From Paenibacillus sp. BIC5C1 (GTDB lineage Bacteria; Bacillota; Bacilli; Paenibacillales; Paenibacillaceae), in NCBI RefSeq assembly GCF_032399705.1, contig NZ_CP135922.1, positions 1,240,001-1,304,000 of the forward strand: a DNA stretch of 64,000 bases, written 5' to 3'. Numbering within the stretch: position 1 is the first letter of the stretch; each line of letters starts with the position of its first letter. The translations under genes were made by a program, and so were the position numbers. Shown piece by piece: positions 25,054 through 34,441 of the stretch. A model generated the notes under the pieces. That model was not told the origin of the DNA. It was given only the letters and a program-made list of their open reading frames with translations, and did not search any database.

Positions 25054-25120
25054 AAAAGGGGCGTCCGAGTAGTTGATCATGAACATTAATCATGGATTTG
25101 ACTACGGGGACACCCCTTTG
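25054..25120 (+). terminator. Terminator of the nik operon
   Basis: AAAGGGGCGTCC and GTAG pair with CTAC and GGACACCCCTTT. The stem has one mismatch and a loop of about 30 bases. Confidence 0.8.
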
Positions 25121-25360
25121 CAATTATAACGAACTCAGTGCTTTAACGAGAAGCGTGCGCTATTAGATGGAATTCTACAGTTTTGATGTTGGAATGAATT
25201 GTAGACACCTTATATGCCCGTATTGTCTGTATTTTCACAGAATTTTGCTATGCATACGATAATAAAGGGGTTGAAGTTCGTTAGCCTTCCCGATTCACGC
25301 TAAACTTCCGAATAAGGTGTAATCGATTCGTAAGCGTCTTTAGTTTACTTTACCTACCGT
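25121..25360. repeat. Dispersed intergenic repeat, copy 2
   Basis: The gap between nikE and patB holds AACGAACTCAG, GAAGTTCGTTAGCC and AATAAGGTGTAATCGATTCG, in an arrangement related to 11770-12000. No open frame with a ribosome site was seen. Confidence 0.45.
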
Positions 25361-25368
25361 GATTCACC

Positions 25369-26565
25369 TTATTGGTTCGACAGCCTGCCCACCAGCACAG
25401 ACAATCTGCGCATGGCTTCTTCCACTGTTGAACGTGGGCAAGCCACATTCATGCGCATGAATCCTGTGCCTTCTGCTCCGAAGATACTTCCATCATTGAA
25501 GGCGAGTCCCGCTTCCTTGAGCAGCATCGTACACAGCTGCGCATGTGGAATATTCAACTTTCGGAAATCCATCCACAGCAGGTAAGTCGCTTCTGGAAAT
25601 CGGATTCCGATTTGCGGCATATGATCTGCGACATACTCCTGCACGTATTCCATATTTCCGCGGATATAGGCAAGGCAGTCATCCAGCCATTCTTCAGCAC
25701 CGTTGTAGGCCGCTTCGGCTGCAACTGCTCCCAACGTGCTGATGTTGGCAAGTCCCATCGTTTTCACGCCCTGCATGAATGATTCCCGCAGCTTGGCATT
25801 TGGTATGATGATATTGGAGGTGCAAAGACCTGGTATGTTGAACGTTTTGCTTGGTGCTGTACAGATAATGCTGAGATCAGCGACAGCTTCAGAAATCAGG
25901 GCCAACGGAGTATGCGCACCGCGTTGGTGGACCAGATCGGCATGAATCTCATCCGAAACGATAATTACATTATATTGCACGCAGAGTGCAGCAAGGCTTT
26001 GAAGTTCTTCACGAGTCCATACCCGCCCAACTGGGTTGTGAGGGCTGCACAGAATTAACATTTTGACCCGACCCGTCTTCAGGCAGGATTCCAGATGCTC
26101 CAGATCCATAGAATAATGTCCATCGTTCTCCACTAATGGATTGGTCATCAGTTCTCTGCCCTGACCACGTACCACATCATAGAAGGGTGCATACACTGGA
26201 GTCTGAATTACTACTGCATCTCCCGGTTCGGTGAACCGTTGTACAGCAATGCTGAGTGCAGGCACAATACCTGGGGTGAATACAACCCATTCATCGTGAA
26301 TGCTCCAGTTGTGACGGCGCTCCATCCATCCCGATAGCGCGGCGTGATACGCATCTGTTCGCACCGTATAGCCAAAAACACCATGTTCCATTCGAGTTTT
26401 CAGCGCTTGAATGACCGACGGCGGAGCAGCGAAATCCATATCAGCAACCCACATGGGGAGCGCATCTGCGACGCCAAAAATCTCTTCAAGCGCATCCCAT
26501 TTCTCTGATCCTGTAGAGAGCCGATTAATCGGCTCATCAAATGTATGATTCTTGTTCTTGCTCAT
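25369..26565 (-). CDS. patB: PatB/MalY-family PLP-dependent cystathionine beta-lyase/aminotransferase
   Basis: A 398-residue fold-type I PLP enzyme. ALPMWVADMDFAAPPSV is the MalY/PatB N-terminal signature. ILCSPHNPVGRVWTREEL holds the conserved Asn-Pro, and VSDEIHADL the PLP-pyridine Asp. The Schiff-base Lys is in CTAPSKTFNIPGL (near residue 237). Members cleave cystathionine to homocysteine and can act as aminotransferases. A GGAGG site precedes the ATG. No S-box or T-box could be recognised upstream. Confidence 0.92.
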   Translation of the reverse strand: MSKNKNHTFDEPINRLSTGSEKWDALEEIFGVADALPMWVADMDFAAPPSVIQALKTRMEHGVFGYTVRTDAYHAALSGWMERRHNWSIHDEWVVFTPGIVPALSIAVQRFTEPGDAVVIQTPVYAPFYDVVRGQGRELMTNPLVENDGHYSMDLEHLESCLKTGRVKMLILCSPHNPVGRVWTREELQSLAALCVQYNVIIVSDEIHADLVHQRGAHTPLALISEAVADLSIICTAPSKTFNIPGLCTSNIIIPNAKLRESFMQGVKTMGLANISTLGAVAAEAAYNGAEEWLDDCLAYIRGNMEYVQEYVADHMPQIGIRFPEATYLLWMDFRKLNIPHAQLCTMLLKEAGLAFNDGSIFGAEGTGFMRMNVACPRSTVEEAMRRLSVLVGRLSNQ

Positions 26566-26773
26566 TGCTTAAATCCTCCTTGATATCCGTTCCTTCGACT
26601 ACAATCGACAGATTATTATCTAATAAATTCGGTGAATTCGCAACTTGTAACAGCGGATGGATTCCATTTGGTATGGGGCTGCATCCAGAAATTTATTCAC
26701 GTAATAACAATGATTTGAGTGTGCGTATGGACAGTGAGGCAGTATCTACCCTATTTCCAAACTTCCAAACAGT

Positions 26774-26825
26774 AAAAGCCACCAGAGAAGGTCAGGATAT
26801 GACCGATTCTACTGGTGGTTTTTTT
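26774..26825. terminator. Terminator between the S9 peptidase gene and patB
   Basis: GCCACCAG pairs with CTGGTGGT across about 25 bases, with A- and T-runs on both flanks. On the minus strand it follows the S9 peptidase stop. Confidence 0.7.
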
Positions 26826-26917
26826 GCTGATCCTGAATTCTTCTCGCACAGGCAGACATAGGTAGCAGGAGGAGGGATATTTATCCTTTATTTCATAAAT
26901 GTGATCTTATGATGGCG

Positions 26918-28918
26918 TTACAGGTGCTCATTGAACCATCCAGCAATATGCTCCAGACGACGTACCCTTAAGTGCGGGTGACCTCCGCGAGACAACTCAT
27001 GATTGGCCCCCGGGAAACGAACGAACCGAGTGGTCTGTCTGCGCCGCTTCAAAGCAACATACAATTGTTCAGCCTGTTCAATCGGACATCGTAGATCCTG
27101 CTCACCATGCAAAATCAGCAGCGGCGTGTTGATTTTACCCACGTATGCAAGCGGGGAGTGTTTCCATAACTTCTCGGTGTCATCCCATGCATTACCGCCA
27201 ATCTGGTCTTCCGTGAAAAAGAATCCAATATCACTGACTCCGTAGAACGAGAGCCAGTTAGAGATGGAACGTTGAGTGACGGCTGCCTTGAAACGGTCGG
27301 TATGTCCAACAATCCAGTTGGTCATGAAGCCACCATAGCTGCCGCCAGTGACGCCCAGACGGGACTCGTCGATAAACGGATAACGGGACAACGCATAATC
27401 CATGGCTTCCATCAGATCACGATAATCCCCGCCGCCATAATCACCACGGCAGGCATTCACGAATTGCTGTCCATATCCGAGCCCGCCTCTTGGATTAATA
27501 TATACAACAGCGTATCCCTGTGCTGCGAGGATCTGGAACTCATGCATAAACGTAAAGCCATACATCATATGTGGCCCGCCATGAATCTCAAGGATGGTTG
27601 GGACTTTAACTCCTTCCACCATGCCAGCCGGTTTCAGCATCCAGCCTTGCAGTCGCAGGCCATCAGAGGAATCGAACCAGAAGGTCTCGGGTGTGCTAAG
27701 TTGGATTTCTTCATCCAGCTGAGGATTGCTATGGGTCAATTGTATAGGCTCGGCCCCAACTTCATCAGGTTGAGTATATAGAAAGAGATCACCAGGACGA
27801 AGTACGTCTGCTACGCCTGCCACAATCTGTCCATTTTCCAGCTCAGCAAACTGATAGAACTCTTTTTCGTCCGGCAAGATGTATTCGGCATGACTGCCAT
27901 CTCGTGCAAATCGGGCAATCCGAACGCTGCCTTCAATAGTAGCAAGACAGAGAATGGACGAACCATCACGACTGAATACCGGGCCCGTATTAGTCAGGTG
28001 TGAACGCATATCACCAACGAGGCTGTGATTGATCTGTACATCCCAATCCTTGCTCAGACATACGGGTTGACCGCCTGAGATCGGAAGGGTATAGAGCTTG
28101 ACCAACGTTGCATTTCCATAGGAGCGGTCGCTGGCAAGCAGTGCAAGGGATTGTCCATCAGGTGCGTACGTGAGCCTTCCGAAAGAGTATCCTTCAGGGG
28201 TCAACTGCTGCACGTCAGATCCATCAGCCTTGGCACGATACACATGGTTCGTCAGGGTGTAATCGTTATGCTCCTCGCCCTCTTCCGGAAACTGAGCGAT
28301 CCAGGCAATGGACTTTCCATCCGGCGACCAGTCATAGTCCCCAATATCATAATGGCCTGTAGTTACAGGGACCGTCTCTCCGCCTTCGACTGGAACACGG
28401 AAGAGATGGGTTCGTCGACCGTTCCACAGTCCACCGCTGTCAGATTTCATTCGAATTCGATCCACGACAAGTTCTTGCAGCAGTTTTTTATCTATGTCTT
28501 CAGTTTCATCTTCGTCTTTTTCGCTCATGTCCACAGAGGACTTAACAAGTAAGGTGAGCCCATCTGGTGACCAGAGCAGGGAACTGACACCATGCTTCAA
28601 ATGACTGATTTGCTGTGCTTCACCACCGTCTGAGGCGATCAGCCACACTTGTGTTTTGCCTTCATGCTCTCGTAAAAAAGCAAGCTGTGAACCATCCGGC
28701 GACCAAGCAGGAGCGTGATCCTTATCTCCGGATGTGAAAGCTCTGTCCTTCTGGTTCTCCAGGTTAAGGAGCCTCAGGTGAGAAGAATAACCGTCTCGTG
28801 CTTCATTTGTTTTCCGGCTTACATATACCAATTGTCCGCCTTGAGGAGACGGGGTTGGATCATTAACCCATGTAATCTGAAAAAGATCTTCCGATGTTAT
28901 GCCGCGCAGACTCTTCAT
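26918..28918 (-). CDS. S9-family acylaminoacyl-peptidase/prolyl oligopeptidase
   Basis: A 666-residue protein. The first 400 residues form a WD-like beta-propeller with repeated PDG motifs (PAWSPDGSQLAFL, YDWSPDGKSIAWI, LTYAPDGQSLALL). The C-terminal alpha/beta hydrolase has the nucleophile in GVTGGSYGGFMTNW, the Asp in ILHGEQDLRCP and the His in FPGANHELSRGG. It is similar in layout to Bacillus YuxL. Start: ATG 28918 follows GGGAGG with 7-base spacing, while the longer frame adds six residues upstream of the site. It probably digests short or N-acylated peptides in the cytosol. Confidence 0.92.
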   Translation of the reverse strand: MKSLRGITSEDLFQITWVNDPTPSPQGGQLVYVSRKTNEARDGYSSHLRLLNLENQKDRAFTSGDKDHAPAWSPDGSQLAFLREHEGKTQVWLIASDGGEAQQISHLKHGVSSLLWSPDGLTLLVKSSVDMSEKDEDETEDIDKKLLQELVVDRIRMKSDSGGLWNGRRTHLFRVPVEGGETVPVTTGHYDIGDYDWSPDGKSIAWIAQFPEEGEEHNDYTLTNHVYRAKADGSDVQQLTPEGYSFGRLTYAPDGQSLALLASDRSYGNATLVKLYTLPISGGQPVCLSKDWDVQINHSLVGDMRSHLTNTGPVFSRDGSSILCLATIEGSVRIARFARDGSHAEYILPDEKEFYQFAELENGQIVAGVADVLRPGDLFLYTQPDEVGAEPIQLTHSNPQLDEEIQLSTPETFWFDSSDGLRLQGWMLKPAGMVEGVKVPTILEIHGGPHMMYGFTFMHEFQILAAQGYAVVYINPRGGLGYGQQFVNACRGDYGGGDYRDLMEAMDYALSRYPFIDESRLGVTGGSYGGFMTNWIVGHTDRFKAAVTQRSISNWLSFYGVSDIGFFFTEDQIGGNAWDDTEKLWKHSPLAYVGKINTPLLILHGEQDLRCPIEQAEQLYVALKRRRQTTRFVRFPGANHELSRGGHPHLRVRRLEHIAGWFNEHL

Positions 28919-29186
28919 TGTTTGTCCTCCCACCACGATTCAGATTGTTTTAATTTCCTAACCTTTCCATTTATATTAACGGAAAGCATGAGGCAGGACA
29001 ACACGATTCTAACGAACGTATTCCTATTTCTTAACAATATCGCTTATGCCCGAAAGGAATTATTGGAAGCATGACGAATCCTAATGTTGAATAGTCATGA
29101 AATAGACGAAAAGCTGTCTGAAAATGATGTTTAATGTCAGTTGGATCTGTTTAATGAACAATGCTCTTTAGGTATATTTGGTAATC

Positions 29187-29205
29187 CAGCTCATTCAATG
29201 AGCTG
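29187..29205. promoter_or_regulatory. Perfect 19-base palindrome upstream of a membrane-protein gene
   Basis: CAGCTCATTCAATGAGCTG is a perfect 9-1-9 palindrome, 57 bases before the TTG start at 29262. It is too short a loop for a stable terminator and has no T-run; an operator is more likely. Confidence 0.45.
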
Positions 29206-29261
29206 TACCCCGTTTATATATATCATTTTTGTCTCAGTCACCATGAAGGAGGATCATCACT

Positions 29262-29831
29262 TTGTCCACATCCTATGATCAACAGCACGTGGAATACCCG
29301 AGCCGGAAACGCATGGCATGGCTTACAGTGGGGGCTGCACTTTTTGTAGCAGCCGGATTTTTTTTGATGTTTGATGATTCTTCAGCCAAGGGATCTGCCA
29401 TTTCTTCCGTTATAGGCTTGTTCTCCATTTTATTTTTTGGGCTTTGTCTCTGCTACAGCCTGGTGAAGATGATTAAGAAGGAACCTTCCTTTGTTGTCGA
29501 TGAGCATGGATTTGTGGATTCATCTTCTTACACATCAGGAGGGCTAATTGCCTGGAAAGATGTTGAGAATATTTTTATGTATGAATTCATGGGACAGAAG
29601 ATGATTGGAGTTAAATTGTGGGACGAGAAAGCCTTTCTGGATCGTCAAAATGGGATGAAGCGCAAATTAATGACGGTAAACAGCAGCATGGTCGATGCTA
29701 CGGTAAGCATTGCCCAGAACAGCCTAACGTTACCACTGGATCAGTTGTATATCATGATGGTGGAGCGTTGGAAGCGATCGAATGAAGGGGCGAGTGAAGG
29801 CAGTAACTTTGATCTGTTTAATAATGAATAG
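29262..29831 (+). CDS. Small membrane protein, STM3941-like
   Basis: A 189-residue protein with two hydrophobic segments near residues 22-40 and 48-68, then a soluble domain (FVVDEHGFVDSSSYTSGGLIAWKDVENIF and further) resembling the STM3941 family of unknown function. The start is TTG at 29262, supported by AAGGAGG with 9-base spacing. An aldo-keto reductase gene follows after 37 bases. A palindrome upstream may control it. Confidence 0.75.
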   Translation: MSTSYDQQHVEYPSRKRMAWLTVGAALFVAAGFFLMFDDSSAKGSAISSVIGLFSILFFGLCLCYSLVKMIKKEPSFVVDEHGFVDSSSYTSGGLIAWKDVENIFMYEFMGQKMIGVKLWDEKAFLDRQNGMKRKLMTVNSSMVDATVSIAQNSLTLPLDQLYIMMVERWKRSNEGASEGSNFDLFNNE

Positions 29832-29868
29832 ATAGGCAGAAGAGTATTCTCAGATTGGAGGAGTACAA

Positions 29869-30735
29869 ATGCAACAAGGAAATCAGACGCGTACGATCCA
29901 GCTGCCCGATGGGACAACACTGCCTGCAATCGGACAGGGAACATGGTACATGGGTGAGAAACAATCCAGTCGAAGAGAAGAAGTTCAGGCACTGCGTTAT
30001 GGCATTGAACGTGGAATGACAGTGATAGATACTGCTGAGATGTATGCTGAAGGCGGGGCAGAAGAAGTCACTGGTGAAGCGATAAAGGGCTGTCGCGATG
30101 ATGTATTTCTGGTATCCAAGGTTTATCCTCATCATGCGGATCGTAAGCAGATGATTACCGCTTGTGAGCGCAGCCTTTCGCGTCTGGGGACAGATCGCTT
30201 GGATCTGTACTTGCTGCACTGGCGTGGAGATGTGCCGTTGGAAGAGACGGTTGAAGCTCTGGAACAGTTGAAACAATCAGGCAAAATTCTGCGCTGGGGT
30301 GTCTCGAATCTGGATACAGAGGACATGCAGGAGTTATGGAACATTCCAAGTGCCCAGCATTGTGCAGTGAATCAGGTGCTGTATCATGCTGCCTCTCGTG
30401 GTATAGAATACGAGCTTCTTCCCTGGTTGAGGGAACGCCGTATTCCTGTGATGGCATATTGTCCACTGGCCCAGGGAGGCAGGCTTCGTAAAGAATTGCT
30501 GGAGCATTCAGTCATCCGTGAGATTGCCAAAGATCACGGAGTCAGTCCTTCGCAAATTGCGTTATCCTGGGTTATCAGGGATGGAGACATACTGGCGATC
30601 CCGAAAGCCGTACAGCTGAATCATGTTGCAGAAAATGCTGCGGCGATGGACGTTATTTTGACCGAAGATGAAATTGTTCGTATGAATGAGGCATTCCCTG
30701 CGCCTAAGGGTAAAGTGCCTTTGGATATCGTATAG
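29869..30735 (+). CDS. Aldo/keto reductase
   Basis: A 288-residue TIM-barrel reductase. VIDTAEMYAEGGAEEVTGEA holds the catalytic Asp and Tyr, VSKVYPHHADRK the Lys, and LYLLHWRGDVPLEETVEALE the His of the tetrad. The C-terminal IPKAVQLNHVAENA is the NADPH phosphate-binding segment. It reduces small aldehydes or ketones; the substrate cannot be predicted. GGAGG precedes the ATG. Confidence 0.93.
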   Translation: MQQGNQTRTIQLPDGTTLPAIGQGTWYMGEKQSSRREEVQALRYGIERGMTVIDTAEMYAEGGAEEVTGEAIKGCRDDVFLVSKVYPHHADRKQMITACERSLSRLGTDRLDLYLLHWRGDVPLEETVEALEQLKQSGKILRWGVSNLDTEDMQELWNIPSAQHCAVNQVLYHAASRGIEYELLPWLRERRIPVMAYCPLAQGGRLRKELLEHSVIREIAKDHGVSPSQIALSWVIRDGDILAIPKAVQLNHVAENAAAMDVILTEDEIVRMNEAFPAPKGKVPLDIV

Positions 30736-30858
30736 AAAACTTCTTGTCAGACCGATTACATCATACAATGAACGTAGTTGGGAGAATCAAAAGTAATAAG
30801 AGCAGATCTGCGGATCTGTTCTTTTTTTTGCATTTGAAGCTATTTTATACAAATGGGC

Positions 30859-30894
30859 TTTACAACAACAAATCACTAGTGTACTATGTAACTA
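30859..30894 (+). promoter_or_regulatory. Promoter and imperfect operator of the second GntR/ABC cassette
   Basis: TTTACA (30859-30864), a 17-base spacer and TACTAT (30882-30887) form a SigA-type promoter. TAGTGTAC and GTAACTA (30877-30894) make an imperfect inverted repeat across the -10, matching where the first GntR cassette has its operator. Confidence 0.55.
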
Positions 30895-30925
30895 ACACAC
30901 AGATACAGAGAGGAGCGAGGACATT

Positions 30926-31336
30926 GTGAGCATCGAATTTGACAACAACTTGCCAATCTACCTGCAGATTATGCAGTACATCAAAAGACAGATTGTGACC
31001 GGAACACTTAAGGCAGGCGATAAAATTCCTTCGGTTCGTGAGCTCGCGGCCGAATTACAGATCAATCCCAATACAGTACAGCGAACATTTCAGGAGTTGG
31101 AGCGGGAAGAAGTGGTTGAAACCAAGCGAGGTCTGGGCCGATACGTGACAAGTGAGGAGTCGAAAATTATGACGATCAAAAAAGAGATGGCTGGTGAATT
31201 GCTGGAGCGTTTTCTTACAGGAATGCAGGAGCTGGGCATCGAAGAACAGGATATTGTAAATATCGTGGCGGATGCCGTTGCAGAAGGAAAGCAATCATCG
31301 CATCGCGATGGAAGAGGAGGAACAGTGAATGAGTAA
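30926..31336 (+). CDS. GntR-family regulator, YtrA/YhcF subfamily
   Basis: A 136-residue GntR winged helix (LPIYLQIMQYIKRQIVTGTL, KIPSVRELAAELQINPNTVQ, FQELEREEVVETKRGLGRYV) with a short helical tail and no ligand domain. The GTG start at 30926 has AGAGGAGCGAGG before it. Its 3' end overlaps the ATPase start. It heads a three-gene cassette parallel to that at 14.3 kb and probably represses its own promoter. Confidence 0.92.
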   Translation: MSIEFDNNLPIYLQIMQYIKRQIVTGTLKAGDKIPSVRELAAELQINPNTVQRTFQELEREEVVETKRGLGRYVTSEESKIMTIKKEMAGELLERFLTGMQELGIEEQDIVNIVADAVAEGKQSSHRDGRGGTVNE

Positions 31337-32027
31337 TATTCTTGAGCTGAACCATGTAAGTAAAAAGTATGGCGGTAAAAAAGCTCTTCATGACATCACG
31401 CTGGATGTCGCACCAGGCCGAATTGTAGGTCTGCTGGGCAGTAACGGCAGCGGTAAAAGCACACTAATGAAGCTGGTTGCAGGACTGCTGCACCCCAGCA
31501 GTGGAGATGTTCTTGTCACAGGAAAAGCGGTTGGCTTGGAAACGAAGTCGCTGGTATCCTTTATGCCGGACCGCCCGTTGACTGAGAATTGGATGAAGGT
31601 ACGGGACGCGATTGCGTATTACCGCGATTTCTACGCTGATTTTGATCAAGAAAAAGCGAGAGAGATGCTTGATTTCATGAAGCTTGGAGAGGGAGATAAG
31701 GTAAGACATCTGTCGAAAGGCATGAATGAACGACTGCAATTAACACTGGCTCTTTCCCGTAAAGCTCGTCTTTATCTGCTCGATGAACCGATTGGCGGGG
31801 TAGACCCGGTTGCACGTGGCAAAATTCTGGATGCGATTGTGAAGTTCTATGACGAAGACAGCAGTCTGATCATTTCTACGCATCTTGTAACAGACATTGA
31901 ACGGATCTTTGACGAAGTCATCTTCATCCGTGAAGGTGAGATGGTGATGCGGGAAGAGGTCGAGACTCTGCGTCTCAAGTACGGTAAAAGTGTGGATGAG
32001 ATGTTCAAGGAGGTTTATGCGGAATGA
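31329..32027 (+). CDS. ABC transporter ATP-binding protein
   Basis: A 232-residue ATPase with Walker A GLLGSNGSGKSTLMK, the exporter-type signature LSKGMNERLQLTL and Walker B LYLLDEPIGGVDPV, followed by the H-loop IISTHLVTDIERIF. It is overlapped at both ends by the GntR and permease genes. The substrate is unknown; an exporter of toxic or cell-wall-active compounds would fit the family. Confidence 0.93.
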   Translation: MSNILELNHVSKKYGGKKALHDITLDVAPGRIVGLLGSNGSGKSTLMKLVAGLLHPSSGDVLVTGKAVGLETKSLVSFMPDRPLTENWMKVRDAIAYYRDFYADFDQEKAREMLDFMKLGEGDKVRHLSKGMNERLQLTLALSRKARLYLLDEPIGGVDPVARGKILDAIVKFYDEDSSLIISTHLVTDIERIFDEVIFIREGEMVMREEVETLRLKYGKSVDEMFKEVYAE

Positions 32028-32764
32028 TGACATTGCTGAAATATGACTTTAGAAGAAATTGGAATACGTTGCTGGCTGGATTGGCCGTATTGATTATTGT
32101 GCAAATTGGGCTGGCATTGTTCATGTCCGATATATCAGGCAGTGTTATCGGTATTATGGCATATGTCGGAGTAGGCGTATCTATATATGTGAAAATGATT
32201 AAAACATACTGGTCCAATATCCGCTCGTACAATCGCCGACTTTTGCCAGTAACAGGACTGTCTCATGTCTTATCCCCGATCATATTCGGAACGCTCTGCG
32301 GGCTGGGTTTACTGGTTGTTGCCACCATTCACTATTTTATTTTCAGTGCAACGCATACAGGGATTAACTTTGCCGACTACATTAACGATTCGGGTATTCA
32401 TGTTTCGGAGATTGTTTCCTTGCTGCTGTTTTCCTGGTGGGTGGCTTTGTTCATGACCATTATCATCTTCCTCTCCATCTCCATTGGAGGCAGCTTCCGC
32501 TTTAAAACAGGACCGTGGATTAGTATCGTCGCTTTTTTCGTGTTAACCAACCTTATTAGCTGGCTGGAGAATATCATTTTCTCGGGCCGCTTTAACCCGA
32601 ATGAGTTGTTTCAAATCACAGAAGGAAATACAGGGATCTCCGTTACGTCCAATCGAATCATGTGGTCAGATGGAACGTGGGCAAGTATCATCTTTGAAAT
32701 CATCGTTGCTGTGATTTTGGTTGGTGTTGCAGTGTATCTGAATAATAAAAAAGTTGAAGTCTAA
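32024..32764 (+). CDS. ABC-2-type permease subunit
   Basis: A 246-residue protein with six hydrophobic segments (LLAGLAVLIIVQIGLALF, LCGLGLLVVATIHYFIF, ISIVAFFVLTNLISW and others). It starts 4 bases before the ATPase stop (ATGA overlap) and is the membrane partner of that ATPase. A terminator follows within 10 bases. Confidence 0.9.
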   Translation: MMTLLKYDFRRNWNTLLAGLAVLIIVQIGLALFMSDISGSVIGIMAYVGVGVSIYVKMIKTYWSNIRSYNRRLLPVTGLSHVLSPIIFGTLCGLGLLVVATIHYFIFSATHTGINFADYINDSGIHVSEIVSLLLFSWWVALFMTIIIFLSISIGGSFRFKTGPWISIVAFFVLTNLISWLENIIFSGRFNPNELFQITEGNTGISVTSNRIMWSDGTWASIIFEIIVAVILVGVAVYLNNKKVEV

Positions 32765-32771
32765 GATCAGA

Positions 32772-32807
32772 TTCTGTCAGCTGCAGTTTAGCTGGCAGAT
32801 TTTTTTA
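32772..32807 (+). terminator. Rho-independent terminator
   Basis: TTCTGTCAGCT pairs with AGCTGGCAGAT, followed by seven T residues. Confidence 0.85.
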
Positions 32808-32898
32808 TTTGAAGCAATTCCCAGTTCTTATACGTAAATAGGGATATATGTCGTTTTACAATAAGGTAGAAGGTTTATTTCTTGTGAGGAGGGATTCC

Positions 32899-33396
32899 AT
32901 GGAACTCTATTTCAGAGATAATTTCTTTAATGCAGGGTACACCGAGATTATGAACCATCAACAGGAACAGGCAGGTCATCTCGATTTAAAAAGTGCCTTT
33001 GGTTCATCGCTTGATGTATTCGATAACTCGGGGCTCATCTGCAGTGGTAAATTCCGCATGTTAAGTAACCGTTGGGATGTAACCTCGGCCGATGGAAGGG
33101 AATGGGGTGTCTTAAGGGCGAGGATCAGTTTCTTCAGTAAAAAGTATGAGTATGATGCAGGACCGCGTGGTGTGTATGATGTCTCCGTTCCGGCGTTTTC
33201 ACAGGAATATGATATCACCGGGATGGGCGGCAAAATCGTGGCAAGCTTCAGGCGTACAAGTGGCTGGTTTGGTTCAGGTGCGTTTGTGTTAGACAACAAA
33301 TCAGAACAGCTGGATACGTATGAATTGATTGCGGTTGTGATGGGCGTACATGCGATTAATAAAAGAAGGAATTCGGCTGCCGGCAGTGGCGCGTAG
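32899..33396 (+). CDS. LURP-one/tubby-like fold protein of unknown function
   Basis: A 165-residue protein starting MELYFRDNFFNAGYTEI. The alternating short beta-strands (GKFRMLSNRWDVTSADGREWG, GKIVASFRRTSGWFGSGAFVL) ending in a hydrophobic helix resemble LURP-one-related proteins with the tubby/scramblase-like barrel. The assignment is by pattern only. Start: ATG 32899 follows GAGGAGGG with 6-7-base spacing; the upstream frame adds 17 residues without a site. It is a single-gene unit closed by a terminator. Confidence 0.72.
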   Translation: MELYFRDNFFNAGYTEIMNHQQEQAGHLDLKSAFGSSLDVFDNSGLICSGKFRMLSNRWDVTSADGREWGVLRARISFFSKKYEYDAGPRGVYDVSVPAFSQEYDITGMGGKIVASFRRTSGWFGSGAFVLDNKSEQLDTYELIAVVMGVHAINKRRNSAAGSGA

Positions 33397-33414
33397 ACAG
33401 AACATATGAACAAA

Positions 33415-33471
33415 GAGGCTGTCCCTTGGGTCGTTAGCATTAACGGGGACAGCTCTTGTTGTCTTATTTTA
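33415..33471 (+). terminator. Rho-independent terminator
   Basis: GAGGCTGTCCC pairs with GGGGACAGCTC and is followed by a T-rich tract. The loop contains the TCGTTAGCATTAACG motif of the dispersed repeats. Confidence 0.82.
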
Positions 33472-33547
33472 TTCTAATGAAACGAACACACGCTATTTGT
33501 CCCCATTTGCATAAGTTGGACGTTTAACGAATCACAACTAACATGAG

Positions 33548-34441
33548 CTATGCAGAATCACTGCCATCTGCATTGGCGAAAGGCTTTTCAATGGGGTGGC
33601 TGCGCACTCCTCCAGAAGTCCGTTCAGGCAGTGTTTCAAGCTCGGTTTCCGCATAGCGTGCCAATACTTTGGCGGCTGTCTCGGACATTCGCTCTCGAAG
33701 CGCAGCATTGTCCGCAATCCGTACCCGTTTGCCCAGAAAACGCATTTTGGAAAGTACGTAATCCATCTCATTCCGCGGAATGGTCAGTTCAATGCGGTAC
33801 GTCTGTTGGGCTTCCACAAATTCCACCTGCTTCTCGAAGCAAGAAAAGGCATACAGAATTCGCGACAACTCCTGATTGAACTCCGGCAGCACTTCGATCG
33901 TTACGGTCGTCTTCCGGTTTTCCGTTAAAATCGCGATTTTGGCAGCATATTGCGAAGCAGTTTCCGGTTGAAGTGGCTGGGCTTCCGTTGTAATGATGCT
34001 GTGCAGCTTGGTGGACATCAGTTTGTTGTGGAGTGGAGCATACCAGAGCACGTACCATTCTTTTTTGACCATGGAATATTCGAGCTTGTAGGGGTATCCA
34101 AACTGATCCTGGCTGATTCGTCCATTGCGGACACGCCCTGTCAAACGAAACCCTTGATGATGCAAAATCATCTGCCGTAATGGCTTGAGCAGCGGATGAA
34201 AGACACTGTTTTCTTCACTTTTGGCTTTTTCGGTCAGGTAATCCTGAAGGTCCAGATCCTGCTCTGCATCCAGCATGTCATGCATTTTGTGCAACGTATT
34301 AGGGTGCAGCGCTTCTGGTGCAGCAGGGTGATTCAGCATCATGCGCAGCCAGGCTCGTTCCTGGGAAGTCCAGGTGAACAGTCCGGTTTCATTCAATCTC
34401 GTCATCATCTGGTAGTTGAACATCTTCTCGAACAGATTCAT
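33548..34441 (-). CDS. WYL-domain regulator (second of a pair)
   Basis: About 297 residues. A helical N-terminal region is followed by a WYL domain (near 95-190: GRISQDQFGYPYKLEYSMVKKEWYVLWYAPLHNKL, where YVLWY replaces the WYL core) and a WCX-like C-terminal part. WYL domains sense nucleic-acid or nucleotide ligands and often control stress or defence genes. The upstream WYL gene overlaps its start, so both are made together. Start: ATG 34441 has AGGAG about 13 bases before it; the longer TTG frame lacks proper spacing. It diverges from the Y RNA/Rsr genes, its most likely targets. Confidence 0.85.
   Translation of the reverse strand: MNLFEKMFNYQMMTRLNETGLFTWTSQERAWLRMMLNHPAAPEALHPNTLHKMHDMLDAEQDLDLQDYLTEKAKSEENSVFHPLLKPLRQMILHHQGFRLTGRVRNGRISQDQFGYPYKLEYSMVKKEWYVLWYAPLHNKLMSTKLHSIITTEAQPLQPETASQYAAKIAILTENRKTTVTIEVLPEFNQELSRILYAFSCFEKQVEFVEAQQTYRIELTIPRNEMDYVLSKMRFLGKRVRIADNAALRERMSETAAKVLARYAETELETLPERTSGGVRSHPIEKPFANADGSDSA

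Noticed and set aside
26541..26861. Plus-strand frame of 106 codons overlapping the patB start
   Set aside because: It runs through the patB start and a terminator hairpin, has no ribosome site and low-quality composition.
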